A stretch of DNA of 64,000 bases from Arthrobacter sp. 131MFCol6.1 (lineage in GTDB: Bacteria; Actinomycetota; Actinomycetes; Actinomycetales; Micrococcaceae). A program made the position numbers and the translations under genes. Below, one piece after another: positions 25,976-36,232 of this stretch (positions are counted from its first letter, which is position 1; each line of letters starts with the position of its first letter). The stretch lies in contig NZ_KB895543.1 of NCBI RefSeq assembly GCF_000374925.1, positions 185,484-249,483 on the forward strand, written 5' to 3'. The notes under the pieces were generated by a model, which searched no databases, was not told the DNA's origin, and saw only the letters and a list, made by a program, of their open reading frames with translations.

Positions 25976-26584
25976 TTAATCGAGGAGGTGCAGCTGTTCG
26001 GGGGAGTCGAGGTCCTCGCCGCCGGAGAGGTCGCTGCAGTCCACTAGATCGATCAGGTCCGGGTGGGCGCGCAGGAAGACGCGCGCTCCGGCGTCGCCCG
26101 TTGCTGTTTCCGCGGCTTCAGCGCGGAGTCCGGCATCGAGCAGCAGCGGGTGTCCGCGCTGGAGCGTCCCTTCCGCATCACGGTAGGCGGCCGCCGTCAC
26201 CCGGCCGGGCCGGTGGGCTGCCAGCAGCCGTGCAACAGTCTCGGTGGTCAGCCCGGGCTGGTCCACCAGCGCGATGAGCACGTGGTCCGCCTGGGGCGCC
26301 GCGGCAACGCCCGCCCGGAACGAACTGCCCATCCCGGTGTCCCAGTCCGGGTTCTCGATGACCCGGTGCCGGCTGAGGTCGGTGCCGGCGCGGACCGTTG
26401 CCGCGTCCGCGCCGAGTACCGTCACCACTTCCCGGCAGCCGCCCGCGAGCAGCACGTCAGCGAGCACTTCAACCAGCGTGCGGCCACGGAAGGGCAGCAG
26501 CGCCTTGGGCCCGAGCCCCAGCCGGGTCCCGGCGCCGGCGGCCAGCAGCACCGCCGTCGTGCCCGGTGCTCCGCTATTGCCCAT
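25976..26584 (-). CDS. MocA-like molybdenum-cofactor nucleotidyltransferase
   Basis: 202 residues of the MobA/MocA NTP-transferase family. The N-terminal nucleotide-binding signature VLLAAGAGTRLG with a following PKALLPF, the GMGSSFRAGV loop and the metal-binding VDQPGLT are intact. MocA makes the cytidine-dinucleotide form of the molybdenum cofactor, used by the xanthine oxidase family. Here it most likely matures the xanthine dehydrogenase encoded nearby on the other strand. It is the last gene after uraD-uraH with a 6-base gap. Confidence 0.85.
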   Translation of the reverse strand: MGNSGAPGTTAVLLAAGAGTRLGLGPKALLPFRGRTLVEVLADVLLAGGCREVVTVLGADAATVRAGTDLSRHRVIENPDWDTGMGSSFRAGVAAAPQADHVLIALVDQPGLTTETVARLLAAHRPGRVTAAAYRDAEGTLQRGHPLLLDAGLRAEAAETATGDAGARVFLRAHPDLIDLVDCSDLSGGEDLDSPEQLHLLD

Positions 26585-26590
26585 GTGCCG

Positions 26591-26932
26591 CTAGCTGCCG
26601 CGGTAGGTGGAGTAGGCGAAGGGGCTGAGCAGCAGGGGGACGTGGTAGTGGAGCTGCGATTGGGACACCGCGAAAACCAGGGTGACTTCGGGGAAGAAGG
26701 TCTCGGTCCCGGCGGCGGCGTAATAGGCTCCGGTGTCGAAGCCCAGCCGGTACGTTCCCGAGCCCAGGCTGTCGGGACCAAGCGACGTGACGCGCCCATC
26801 CTCGTCCGTGGCGCCCGCCGCGACCCTGACCCAGCGGCCGCCGTCGAGCCTGTCCAGGGTGACGGCGACGCCCGCGGCGGGCTTGCCGGAGCCCGTGTCC
26901 AGGACGTGCGTGGTGATGTGGGAAGTGCTCAT
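26591..26932 (-). CDS. uraH: 5-hydroxyisourate hydrolase
   Basis: A 113-residue transthyretin-like enzyme converting 5-hydroxyisourate to OHCU, the second step after uricase. The N-terminal ITTHVLDTGSGKPAAGV and the C-terminal YHVPLLLSPFAYSTYRGS, ending in the diagnostic YRGS tetrapeptide, are complete. It forms a tetramer in the cytosol in characterised relatives. The start overlaps the uraD stop by four bases. Confidence 0.95.
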   Translation of the reverse strand: MSTSHITTHVLDTGSGKPAAGVAVTLDRLDGGRWVRVAAGATDEDGRVTSLGPDSLGSGTYRLGFDTGAYYAAAGTETFFPEVTLVFAVSQSQLHYHVPLLLSPFAYSTYRGS

Positions 26933-27426
26933 GCGCGGATCAGTCCTTCGAGTCGGAGCACCGCGATTTCGCGCAACTGCTGGCCGATGACTGCTAGTTC
27001 CTCTTCGGGGGTGTGGGCGAGCCTGGTGTTGAGGGCGGCCAGGATCTCCTCCCGGCTGCGGCCGGCCGCGCGGATCAGGAACACCTGGCCGAATCTCTCT
27101 TCATAGCTCCGGTTCCCCTCGGCGAGGGCTGCCGCGACGGCCGGATCCGGGACGCCAAGAGTCGCCTGCTCCGACTGCGAGAGACGGGCTTCCGTGCTGT
27201 TTCCTGCGGCCCGTTCGCCGATCCGGGGATGGTGGGCCAGGGCGGCCTCCACCTCCGCGGCGGTGAAGGGCTCCGCCGCGCGGCGGGCGGCGTCGAGGAG
27301 GCCTCCGGTGCTGCCGAAGGGCCGGGAATCGACGAGCTCCTCAATCCACCGGCCAATGTCCAGGCAGGGGCGCAGGGCGGCCGCGGCCTCCGGGCGTCCG
27401 GCAGCGTTAAAGTCTTCCAGCAGCAT
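26929..27426 (-). CDS. uraD: OHCU decarboxylase
   Basis: A 165-residue enzyme that decarboxylates 2-oxo-4-hydroxy-4-carboxy-5-ureidoimidazoline to (S)-allantoin. The catalytic-histidine motif AHHPRIGE and the family motif FGQVFLIRAAGRSREEIL are present, along with the helix EEELAVIGQQLREIAVLRLEGL. It heads the uraD-uraH-mocA group, with a four-base overlap to uraH, 27 bases downstream of the alpha/beta hydrolase gene. Confidence 0.94.
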   Translation of the reverse strand: MLLEDFNAAGRPEAAAALRPCLDIGRWIEELVDSRPFGSTGGLLDAARRAAEPFTAAEVEAALAHHPRIGERAAGNSTEARLSQSEQATLGVPDPAVAAALAEGNRSYEERFGQVFLIRAAGRSREEILAALNTRLAHTPEEELAVIGQQLREIAVLRLEGLIRA

Positions 27427-27453
27427 GTGCCAGATCCTCGATGCCAGTTCCCG

Positions 27454-29488
<2,035 letters not shown>

Positions 29489-29492
29489 TGGA

Positions 29493-30623
29493 TCAGCTCC
29501 GGGATCCGATGGACAGGCCGGCGGTCAATGTGGTGGATCCGAAGGCCCGGCGATGCTCTACCCGTTCCTCGAGAACGCGGGTCGCCAGAGATGATCCAGA
29601 CGGGAACGAAGAACAGGCCAAGCGCAGCCAGCGTGCGTCCGAGTAGGCATCGAATCGATCCGGGCTGACCTGCAGCTGCCGGGCGACGGCCAGCACCTCC
29701 GAATGGGCCTTAAAGTATCGCGCCGGCGTCAGGCTATTGCGCCTCAGGCGGCGCTCCAGATGAAAATCCAGGTAGGCGAGGTCGCGGGCGGCCTCGGCCT
29801 GGGCAGCATCGTCGAAGTCCAACAATCCGAAGGGGGACCGGCCGTCGCCAGCGATGATCTGCCGGTCGTGCAGGTCTCCGTGCGCCCATACCAGCGGGTC
29901 CGGCGCCGAGCCGAGCAAGTTCGCCATGACGTAATCTGCCATGGCCATCAACGTCTCGCGTTGGGTGGACACTTCCGGAACATTCGCCGTGTGGCGCAGC
30001 CATCGTTTCAGCCACCGGGCCACGGCGTTCGCTTCCGCCTCCGCCGAATGGACCGGCATTGCGCCCAGAATGGTTCGTCTGCTGACGTCAGACGCCGCGC
30101 CCAGCTGGGCGAGCCACGCGCGAGACCATTTTTCCCATGCGCCGGCAAACTCCTTGTCGCCGATCGTGACGTAGTCCTCGCCGATTTCGCCCAGCGTCGG
30201 TCCGGAGAGGGCGCTTAAAACGAGGGTGTCCGGGGAGCTCTGAAGCACTTTGGGCGCCGTGAAGGCACCGGCGTCCAGCAGGCGGTCCATCTGAGCGCAT
30301 CGTTCGGCGGGGACGGCGGCACCTCCGGGCCGGAAGACCTTGATGTAGCAGCCCTCCGCCCGGATGATCGCCCGCATGTAGGGCCAGTGGGAAATGATTT
30401 CCCCGCGCTGTCTTTCCGTCTGAAGGGCCGGCAGTTGCGGATCGTCCTCCGGCAGGAGCTCAAAGTGGCCCTGGCTCAGATGGGCTCCCCGGACGCCGAG
30501 CGGTCCCGCAGTCACGACTTCAAGCAGGTATTCTCCGGGTTCTTTGTCGGGCCACGCCCAGCGGACGCGCCACGGGGTGCCGGCGTCGTCGGTGTAATTC
30601 CAACGCGGTGGGTGCCAGTTCAC
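29493..30623 (-). CDS. APH-fold phosphotransferase (second kinase of operon)
   Basis: 376 residues, paralogous to the next gene downstream: same MxWHPP opening, same GVRGAHLSQGHFELL segment, AHGDLHDRQI catalytic loop and FGLLDFDDAAQAEAARDLAYLD metal loop. Conservation of both active sites argues that the copies have different substrates or act in sequence. The start overlaps the upstream kinase stop by four bases. Confidence 0.82.
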   Translation of the reverse strand: MNWHPPRWNYTDDAGTPWRVRWAWPDKEPGEYLLEVVTAGPLGVRGAHLSQGHFELLPEDDPQLPALQTERQRGEIISHWPYMRAIIRAEGCYIKVFRPGGAAVPAERCAQMDRLLDAGAFTAPKVLQSSPDTLVLSALSGPTLGEIGEDYVTIGDKEFAGAWEKWSRAWLAQLGAASDVSRRTILGAMPVHSAEAEANAVARWLKRWLRHTANVPEVSTQRETLMAMADYVMANLLGSAPDPLVWAHGDLHDRQIIAGDGRSPFGLLDFDDAAQAEAARDLAYLDFHLERRLRRNSLTPARYFKAHSEVLAVARQLQVSPDRFDAYSDARWLRLACSSFPSGSSLATRVLEERVEHRRAFGSTTLTAGLSIGSRS

Positions 30624-31951
30624 GCGATCAGCTCCAAGGCTCGGCGGATATGCCAGTTCGTGTCGGCCGGCCAGTCGCTGGCCCGGTTCCGGAACGGGTC
30701 GACGCTGTTCAGGAACAACCGGAAGGCCGCCCAGCTATCCACCCGCGCCTGCGTCACGTGCCCGCCGGCCTCGCGGTAACCGTCGATCAGCCGGGCCGTC
30801 TTGCGGCCGCCGGCGACGGGCCCGGCGCCGGCGGGGTCTGCGATGTCCTCCACCGCGGCAAAGGACCCAAGGTCCCTCGCCGGGTCGGAGGTCGTCACGC
30901 GGTCGAAATCGATGATGCGGATGGCCGGGCCGTCCACCAGTACCTGGTCCGCCGAAAAGTCACCATGGACCAGCACAGGCTGTTGCCTTTGGGGGCCGGC
31001 GGCGCCGACAGCTGCCAGGAGCCGGCCGGTGAGTACGTCCACCGGAGCCTGGAGCCCGGGGAGCAGGCAGGTGATCATGGACCGCGTGGCGGCGAGCTGG
31101 CGTGCCAGGTCCTCCCTGTCCGCCATCGGGTCCGCCCCGGCGCCCGCGTCCATGCCATGGATCGCCGCCACGGCTTGGCCGGCCCGGTAGGCGGCCGGAT
31201 CGTTGTCGCCGCCGCCCAGGTCTCCCTGGCCCCAGCCCGGGGAGGCACTGATGCCGTGCGCGGCGCATTCCGGGTCCGCGAGTTCGGGCAGGACCGGGAT
31301 GCCGTGGCTCTGAAGCCGCAGGCGGAGTCCTGCGGCAGCCTCGTCAGCCTGGACGGCGGTCTTGATGACGACGGGGCCCGTCTCCGTGGAGACCCTGGCA
31401 ACGAGCCTGCGCTCCGGGTTGTATCTGAGCACGCTGACCGGGGGGTCCAGGAAGCGCCCTGCCGTGGGGAGCGCTCCGAGCCGTCGGAGTCCGTGGTCCC
31501 GGAGCCACCGCAGGTTGGGGCGCAGGGTCCAGTCCTCCTCGATGGGACCGGCCGCCACGGCGACGTCGGGGTGGAGTTGATCGGGCCGGATAAGCCGGAT
31601 GCCGCCGCCGCGCTGTTGCGAACTGTCCGCCCGCCGTTGCAGTTTCCCGGCGTGCTCGGCGGCGGTGGTCGATGCCCAGCCGTAGCTGCCGGCGCCGTTG
31701 CCGGCCCGGCGGAAGACGACGAGGGCCGAGCTGTGCGGTTTGTAGCGGGTCCTGGTGATCCGGACGCTTTCGCCCAGGAGCTCGGAGAGCAGCTCGTCGT
31801 CGAGGACCCAGTTCAGGCCCGGGATCCGGGGGTCGCGGGCCGCGAGGGCACGGTCGGCTTCGCGCCGCTGCGGCTGCAGCCCTTCTCCGTGCAGCCCTTC
31901 TCCGTGCAGCCCTTCTCCCTGCAGCCGTTGTCCCTGCGGGGCCGTGCTCAT
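30620..31951 (-). CDS. APH-fold phosphotransferase (first kinase of operon)
   Basis: 443 residues, more divergent than the other two kinases. The C-terminal half has the APH catalytic loop LVHGDFSADQVLV and metal loop IRIIDFDRVTTSDPARDLGSF. The N-terminal half holds a separate module (LNWVLDDELLSELLGESVRI, TRYKPHSSALVVF) that recalls the cap domain of maltokinase-like enzymes. The first ~30 residues are four copies of a G(E/Q)xL pentapeptide encoded by a 15-base tandem repeat. It overlaps both neighbours by four bases. Confidence 0.8.
   Translation of the reverse strand: MSTAPQGQRLQGEGLHGEGLHGEGLQPQRREADRALAARDPRIPGLNWVLDDELLSELLGESVRITRTRYKPHSSALVVFRRAGNGAGSYGWASTTAAEHAGKLQRRADSSQQRGGGIRLIRPDQLHPDVAVAAGPIEEDWTLRPNLRWLRDHGLRRLGALPTAGRFLDPPVSVLRYNPERRLVARVSTETGPVVIKTAVQADEAAAGLRLRLQSHGIPVLPELADPECAAHGISASPGWGQGDLGGGDNDPAAYRAGQAVAAIHGMDAGAGADPMADREDLARQLAATRSMITCLLPGLQAPVDVLTGRLLAAVGAAGPQRQQPVLVHGDFSADQVLVDGPAIRIIDFDRVTTSDPARDLGSFAAVEDIADPAGAGPVAGGRKTARLIDGYREAGGHVTQARVDSWAAFRLFLNSVDPFRNRASDWPADTNWHIRRALELIA
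31876..31935 (-). repeat. Four tandem 15-base repeats inside kinase gene
   Basis: GCAGCCCTTCTCCGT is present at 31876-31890 and 31891-31905, with near copies at 31906-31920 and 31921-31935. The unit is a multiple of three, so copy-number change would lengthen or shorten the N-terminus of the first kinase without shifting frame. Confidence 0.85.
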
Positions 31952-33834
31952 GTCGGCACCTTGAACAGTTCACCCGGTTCGCCGGTCTGCTGCCGATGGA
32001 CCCAGCCGGCGAAGCGGGACTCGGGATCGGCCAGCAATGCCTGCGGCGGCCCGTCTTCGAGGATTTCGCCGTCTTCGAGCCAGAGCACGCGGTCGCAGGA
32101 TTGCGCCGAGTTGACGTCGTGGGTAATCGTGACGGAGGTCCTGCCCTCAGTGAGGGTGTCGAGGGCGCTGAGGACCGAATCCCGGGATGCCGGATCGAGC
32201 CCCGCCGTCGCCTCGTCCAGAATCACGATAGGGGCCTTGCGGAGCATCGCGCGGGCGACGGCCAGCCGTTGGCGCTGGCCCCCGGAAAGATCGCTGGCCG
32301 CCTCGCCGAGGACGGTTTCGTAGCCCTGGGGCAGCGCGCGGATGAAACCGTCGGCCTGGGCAAGGGCCGCCACGGCTTCGATCTCCTCATCGGTGGCATC
32401 CAGTCGGCCGAACCTGATGTTCTCCCGGACGGAGGTTCCGAACAGCACGGAGTCCTGGAGCAGGATGGAGACGTGGGCGCGCACCGAAGCGATCTTCAGG
32501 TCCCTTAGGTCCTCGCCGCCGAGGCTGACACTCCCCTTCCATGGGTCCACCATCCGGAGGATCATGCTCGCCAGCGTGGACTTCCCGGCCCCGGACGGCC
32601 CCAGCACGGCGCAGTGCTGACCCGCCGGTATGGTCAAGGTGATGCCCTTGAGCACCGCGGTTTCCTCGAAGTGGCCGGCCCAGACGTCATCAAACACAAT
32701 GTCCGGGTGCGGGTTCTTGAGGGCGACGGCGTGCGGTGACTCGGGCACGTCACTTTGGGCCTCAAGCAGGTCCGCAACCCGTTCCCCGGAGGCCGTCGCG
32801 CGGGCGATGCGGCTCGTGTACCTGGCCACATCCTTGAGTGGCCTCAGCCCAGTCTTGAGGTAAGTCAGGAAGACGACCAGATCACCCGGGGTCATCGCAT
32901 GCTGCATCACCCTCCAGCCGCCGGCAGCCAGGATCACCGCCGTCGCGATTCCGGTCAGGACGTCGGTTTTCCGTTGCAGGCTGGCGGCCAGCCGGAACGT
33001 AACAACGCCGGAGCCAAGTGCCGCCTGGTTGCTCTTGCTGAAGCCCGAGCTGATGGTGTCCTCGAGTCCATACGCCTGGACTTCGCGCATGGCTCCCAGC
33101 GTCTGTGCGGCTGTGGTGGCCAGGGCGCTTTCACCCTTGCGTGACTTGCGGGCGGCGGTAGTAATCGATCCCGAGCTCTTGCGGGAAAACACGATGAATA
33201 TCCCGATGGACAGGAACGTCACCAGGGCGATCAAAGGATCGAGCCAGAGCATGATGATCATCATGGCGATCAGCGACACGACATTGCCGATGAGGGGGAG
33301 CCCCGCAGTGACAGCCACATCCTGCAGCCGGGATACGTCCCCGACGAGCCGCTGGACCGTGTCTCCGGTGGAGGCGCGGTTATGGTGGCGCATCGACAGG
33401 CCCTGAAGGTGGCGGAAGGTCCGGGCGCGCAATTCGGTGGAAATCTGGGTACCCACGAGGGCAAACGAAATCGCAGACACGTAGCCAGCCACGGCCCGGA
33501 TGAGGCTGATGAAAACCACCGCGCCGGCGCAGAGGAGCAGCACCTCCGCGCTCGCCTCCACGCTGAACGGGGACCTGCGCAGATTGGCGCCGAGTGAGTG
33601 TGAGACGGAGTCCAGGACGATTTTCACTGGCCACGGCTCAAGAAGCCGGAAGAGGATCTCCACGGCCATGGCAATGAATCCCCAGGTGATGAGCAGCCTG
33701 TGCCCGCGCAAATGCGGGCGGACGCACCGCAAGGTCCGCCGCAGCGGTGAGAGTTCAGCCGGTGCGCTGGTGCGGGTCCGTCGCCACAAGATCCGCCAGT
33801 TGCGCGGGTGCGAATGCCTGGCAGTGGTGGTCAT
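31948..33834 (-). CDS. ABC exporter (fused membrane and ATPase domains)
   Basis: 628 residues: six predicted membrane helices (about 50-350, e.g. LLLCAGAVVFISLIRAVAGY), then an ATPase domain with Walker A GPSGAGKST, Q-loop, signature DLSGGQRQRL and Walker B IVILDEATAGLD. All ATPase motifs are consensus, so it probably works as a homodimer. Its position between glycosyltransferases and kinases, overlapping both by four bases, suggests it flips or exports the product of the operon, like lipid A/MsbA-type exporters. The exported compound is unknown. Confidence 0.9.
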   Translation of the reverse strand: MTTTARHSHPRNWRILWRRTRTSAPAELSPLRRTLRCVRPHLRGHRLLITWGFIAMAVEILFRLLEPWPVKIVLDSVSHSLGANLRRSPFSVEASAEVLLLCAGAVVFISLIRAVAGYVSAISFALVGTQISTELRARTFRHLQGLSMRHHNRASTGDTVQRLVGDVSRLQDVAVTAGLPLIGNVVSLIAMMIIMLWLDPLIALVTFLSIGIFIVFSRKSSGSITTAARKSRKGESALATTAAQTLGAMREVQAYGLEDTISSGFSKSNQAALGSGVVTFRLAASLQRKTDVLTGIATAVILAAGGWRVMQHAMTPGDLVVFLTYLKTGLRPLKDVARYTSRIARATASGERVADLLEAQSDVPESPHAVALKNPHPDIVFDDVWAGHFEETAVLKGITLTIPAGQHCAVLGPSGAGKSTLASMILRMVDPWKGSVSLGGEDLRDLKIASVRAHVSILLQDSVLFGTSVRENIRFGRLDATDEEIEAVAALAQADGFIRALPQGYETVLGEAASDLSGGQRQRLAVARAMLRKAPIVILDEATAGLDPASRDSVLSALDTLTEGRTSVTITHDVNSAQSCDRVLWLEDGEILEDGPPQALLADPESRFAGWVHRQQTGEPGELFKVPT

Positions 33835-35006
33835 TGCCTGGCCAGTCTGCGTGCAGGCGGCAGCGCCCCGGTGATCCGGGACAGCACCCCGCTCCAGCTG
33901 AACCGCTGCACGGCGTCGTTGCGGGCCTCGAGCCCCAGCCTTTCCCGCAAATTCGGGTCTTCGCCGAGCCGGAGGAGGGCGTCCGCGAGCGCGGCGGGGT
34001 CCCCGGGCGGGACGAGGATCCCGGTGCGGCCGTCCTGGATGATGGACGGGATCTGGCCCACGGCGCTCGCGATCACGGGCAGCCCGGCGGCCAGGTACTC
34101 AAAAACCTTCAGCGGCGAGAAGTAATCGTCCTGGCCAGGTCCGTCCGGGGGATAGGGTGCGGCGGCGGCGTCGAATTCTGCCAGGAGGCCGGGCACCGCA
34201 GCCGGAGCAACGGCGCCCGTGAACACCGTCGGCACGCCGAGGGACTCGGCGAGGCGCTCGAGGTCCTGCCGGCCGGGGCCGTCACCCACCACGTGGAGGT
34301 GCCAGCGCAAGGCCGGGTCGGCGGTCTGCTGGTTGGCCAGCGCCACACCGTGCAACAGGCCGGGGACACCGTGCCAGGGTTTCAAGGTTCCGACGAACCC
34401 GACGGTGAGATGGTCCGGGTTCCGGCGGCCGGGGCGGCGGGCCGGGATCCGCTCGACGTTCACTCCGTTCGGTGCCAGCACGGTCCGCGCGGTCGGCACC
34501 CGCGCCCGTACCCAGCGCACCACGGGATCCGAGACGCAGGCCACGACGTCGGCCGTTGCGGCGTTGCGGCGGAACACCGTCTCAGCTTTCTTCACATCGA
34601 GCAGCTGGCGGTACCGCTGCTGCTCCTCGATCAGCGGAGCATTGACCTCAAGCACGGACGGCACGTCCAGGATGCGGGCCACCACGGACAGCGCCGGGCT
34701 GAACAGCGAATAGCGCTCGTAGAACAGCCCGCAGCCGTTGCGCAGGACCTCGTCCGCCAGGCCCAGCGCGGCGTCCTGGACCGCCCGTTCCCGCGCGGCG
34801 GCGGGGACGGATTCCGGCTTGACTTCGACGACGTCGAGATCGGCAAGGTCGCTGGGCCGCTCGGTGCCGAGCAGGGTGCAGTAGACGGTGACGGCGGCGC
34901 CGGTCCCGCGCCACGCCCGGACGATTTCCTGGACATGGACGGAGGAGCCCTTGGTGCCGAAGACAGGAACGCCGGGGTCGGCGCAGAGGTAGGCCACGCG
35001 TGTCAT
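33831..35006 (-). CDS. Glycosyltransferase family 4 (GT-B fold)
   Basis: 391 residues with the GT4 N-terminal acceptor domain (AYLCADPGVPVFGTKGSSVHVQEIVRAW is a loop-rich start) and a C-terminal donor domain. Key features are the VGFVGTLKPWHG strand-turn and the EYLAAGLPVIASAVGQIPSII E-x7-E-like region. It transfers a sugar from an activated donor with retention in characterised relatives. Cytosolic or membrane-peripheral; overlapped by four bases on each side in the operon. Confidence 0.88.
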   Translation of the reverse strand: MTRVAYLCADPGVPVFGTKGSSVHVQEIVRAWRGTGAAVTVYCTLLGTERPSDLADLDVVEVKPESVPAAARERAVQDAALGLADEVLRNGCGLFYERYSLFSPALSVVARILDVPSVLEVNAPLIEEQQRYRQLLDVKKAETVFRRNAATADVVACVSDPVVRWVRARVPTARTVLAPNGVNVERIPARRPGRRNPDHLTVGFVGTLKPWHGVPGLLHGVALANQQTADPALRWHLHVVGDGPGRQDLERLAESLGVPTVFTGAVAPAAVPGLLAEFDAAAAPYPPDGPGQDDYFSPLKVFEYLAAGLPVIASAVGQIPSIIQDGRTGILVPPGDPAALADALLRLGEDPNLRERLGLEARNDAVQRFSWSGVLSRITGALPPARRLARQ

Positions 35007-36232
35007 GCGACTCTCCTTTCCGAACGGGAGAGGGACCTCAGGAGCTCGGCCTGGCGGTGGACGTCGTAGTCCTCCTCGATCAGGGCGCGGGCTTTGCGGG
35101 ACATGGCGACCCTGTCCGTGGCCGGGGAGCCGAGCGTGCAGATGCCGCGGGCCAGGGCGTGCGGGTTGCCCGGCCGGACCAGGACACCGGTGGAGCCGTT
35201 CCGGACCACTTCGGGGATCCCGGTCACGGACGTGCTGATGCAGGGGACGCCGGTGGCCATGGCCTCGAGCAGGACCGTGGGCATGCCGTCCGCGTTGCCG
35301 TCGGCGCCGACCACGCAGGGCGCCACGAAGACATCGGAGGAGTGGAGCAGCTCGTGCACCTGGTCCTGGGTCTGGGGGCCGAGGAGGCGGACGTACCCGC
35401 CGAGCCGGAGCTGGCCGATGCTGGCCTCCAGTTCCTCGGCCATGAGCCCGGTCCCGGCGATCCGGAGGTCCAGTTTGACCCCCTGGTCCAGCAGTTCGGC
35501 GGCCGCGGGCAGCAGATACTGGAAGCCTTTTTTCTCCACCAGGCGCCCGACGGCGGCGATCCGGAGGGTGGCTCCGAGCGGCCGCGGCTCCCGGTACGGG
35601 AAACGCTCCAGTTCCAGGCCGTTGCGCACCAGATGGAGCCGGGCCGTCGAGGACGGGAAGCGGCGGCGCAGGTAGCGCATGTTGTACTGGCTGATGGTCA
35701 CGGCGTGGTGGGCTTGCTCGAGCTTGAGCCGCAGGTCCTCGTCCTGGACCGATTCATGGAAGATATCCACCGCGTGCGCGGTGAACGAGAACGGGATGCC
35801 GGTGATGAGGGACGTCAGCCGGGCCACAGTGGTTGATCCCGAGGCGAAGTGGACGTGCATGTGCCGGATGTTCCGGTCCTGCAGCACGGTGGCCAGGTTG
35901 ATGGCCTGCACGGCGTCGTCCGCCGTGGCGGCGGCGAGTTCACCCAGATTCCGGCCGACGGCGGCCGTGAGCCCGGCCGCGTCGGCCATCCGGAGGCTCT
36001 CCCACAGGGCCACAGTCTTGATGGGGCGGTCAATGTACGTCACCGGTGCCTGGACCCGGGCGAGCTCAGGGTGGAACCGGGGGTCGTCGGTGGGCCGGAG
36101 GGAGAAGATCTCGATCCGGTCCCCGGCCGCCTCCCGGGCCAGGATCTCCGAAACGATGAACGTTTCGGAGAACCGCGGGTACGTCTTCAGGACGTACGCT
36201 GTCCCGGGTTCAAACGGCGACACGGCTGGCAC
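35003..36232 (-). CDS. Glycosyltransferase family 4, wall/colanic-type
   Basis: 409 residues. The N-terminus (YVLKTYPRFSETFIVSEIL) is the signature of GT4 enzymes like the colanic-acid transferase WcaL. The donor domain shows AAVGRLVEKKGFQYLL and LLEAMATGVPCISTSVTGIPEVV. A histidine-rich HMHVHFASGSTTVARL and FTAHAVDIFHE stretch forms the acceptor cleft. The GTG start at 36232 overlaps the preceding gene by 23 bases; a second in-frame GTG lies nine bases further on. Confidence 0.88.
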   Translation of the reverse strand: MPAVSPFEPGTAYVLKTYPRFSETFIVSEILAREAAGDRIEIFSLRPTDDPRFHPELARVQAPVTYIDRPIKTVALWESLRMADAAGLTAAVGRNLGELAAATADDAVQAINLATVLQDRNIRHMHVHFASGSTTVARLTSLITGIPFSFTAHAVDIFHESVQDEDLRLKLEQAHHAVTISQYNMRYLRRRFPSSTARLHLVRNGLELERFPYREPRPLGATLRIAAVGRLVEKKGFQYLLPAAAELLDQGVKLDLRIAGTGLMAEELEASIGQLRLGGYVRLLGPQTQDQVHELLHSSDVFVAPCVVGADGNADGMPTVLLEAMATGVPCISTSVTGIPEVVRNGSTGVLVRPGNPHALARGICTLGSPATDRVAMSRKARALIEEDYDVHRQAELLRSLSRSERRVA

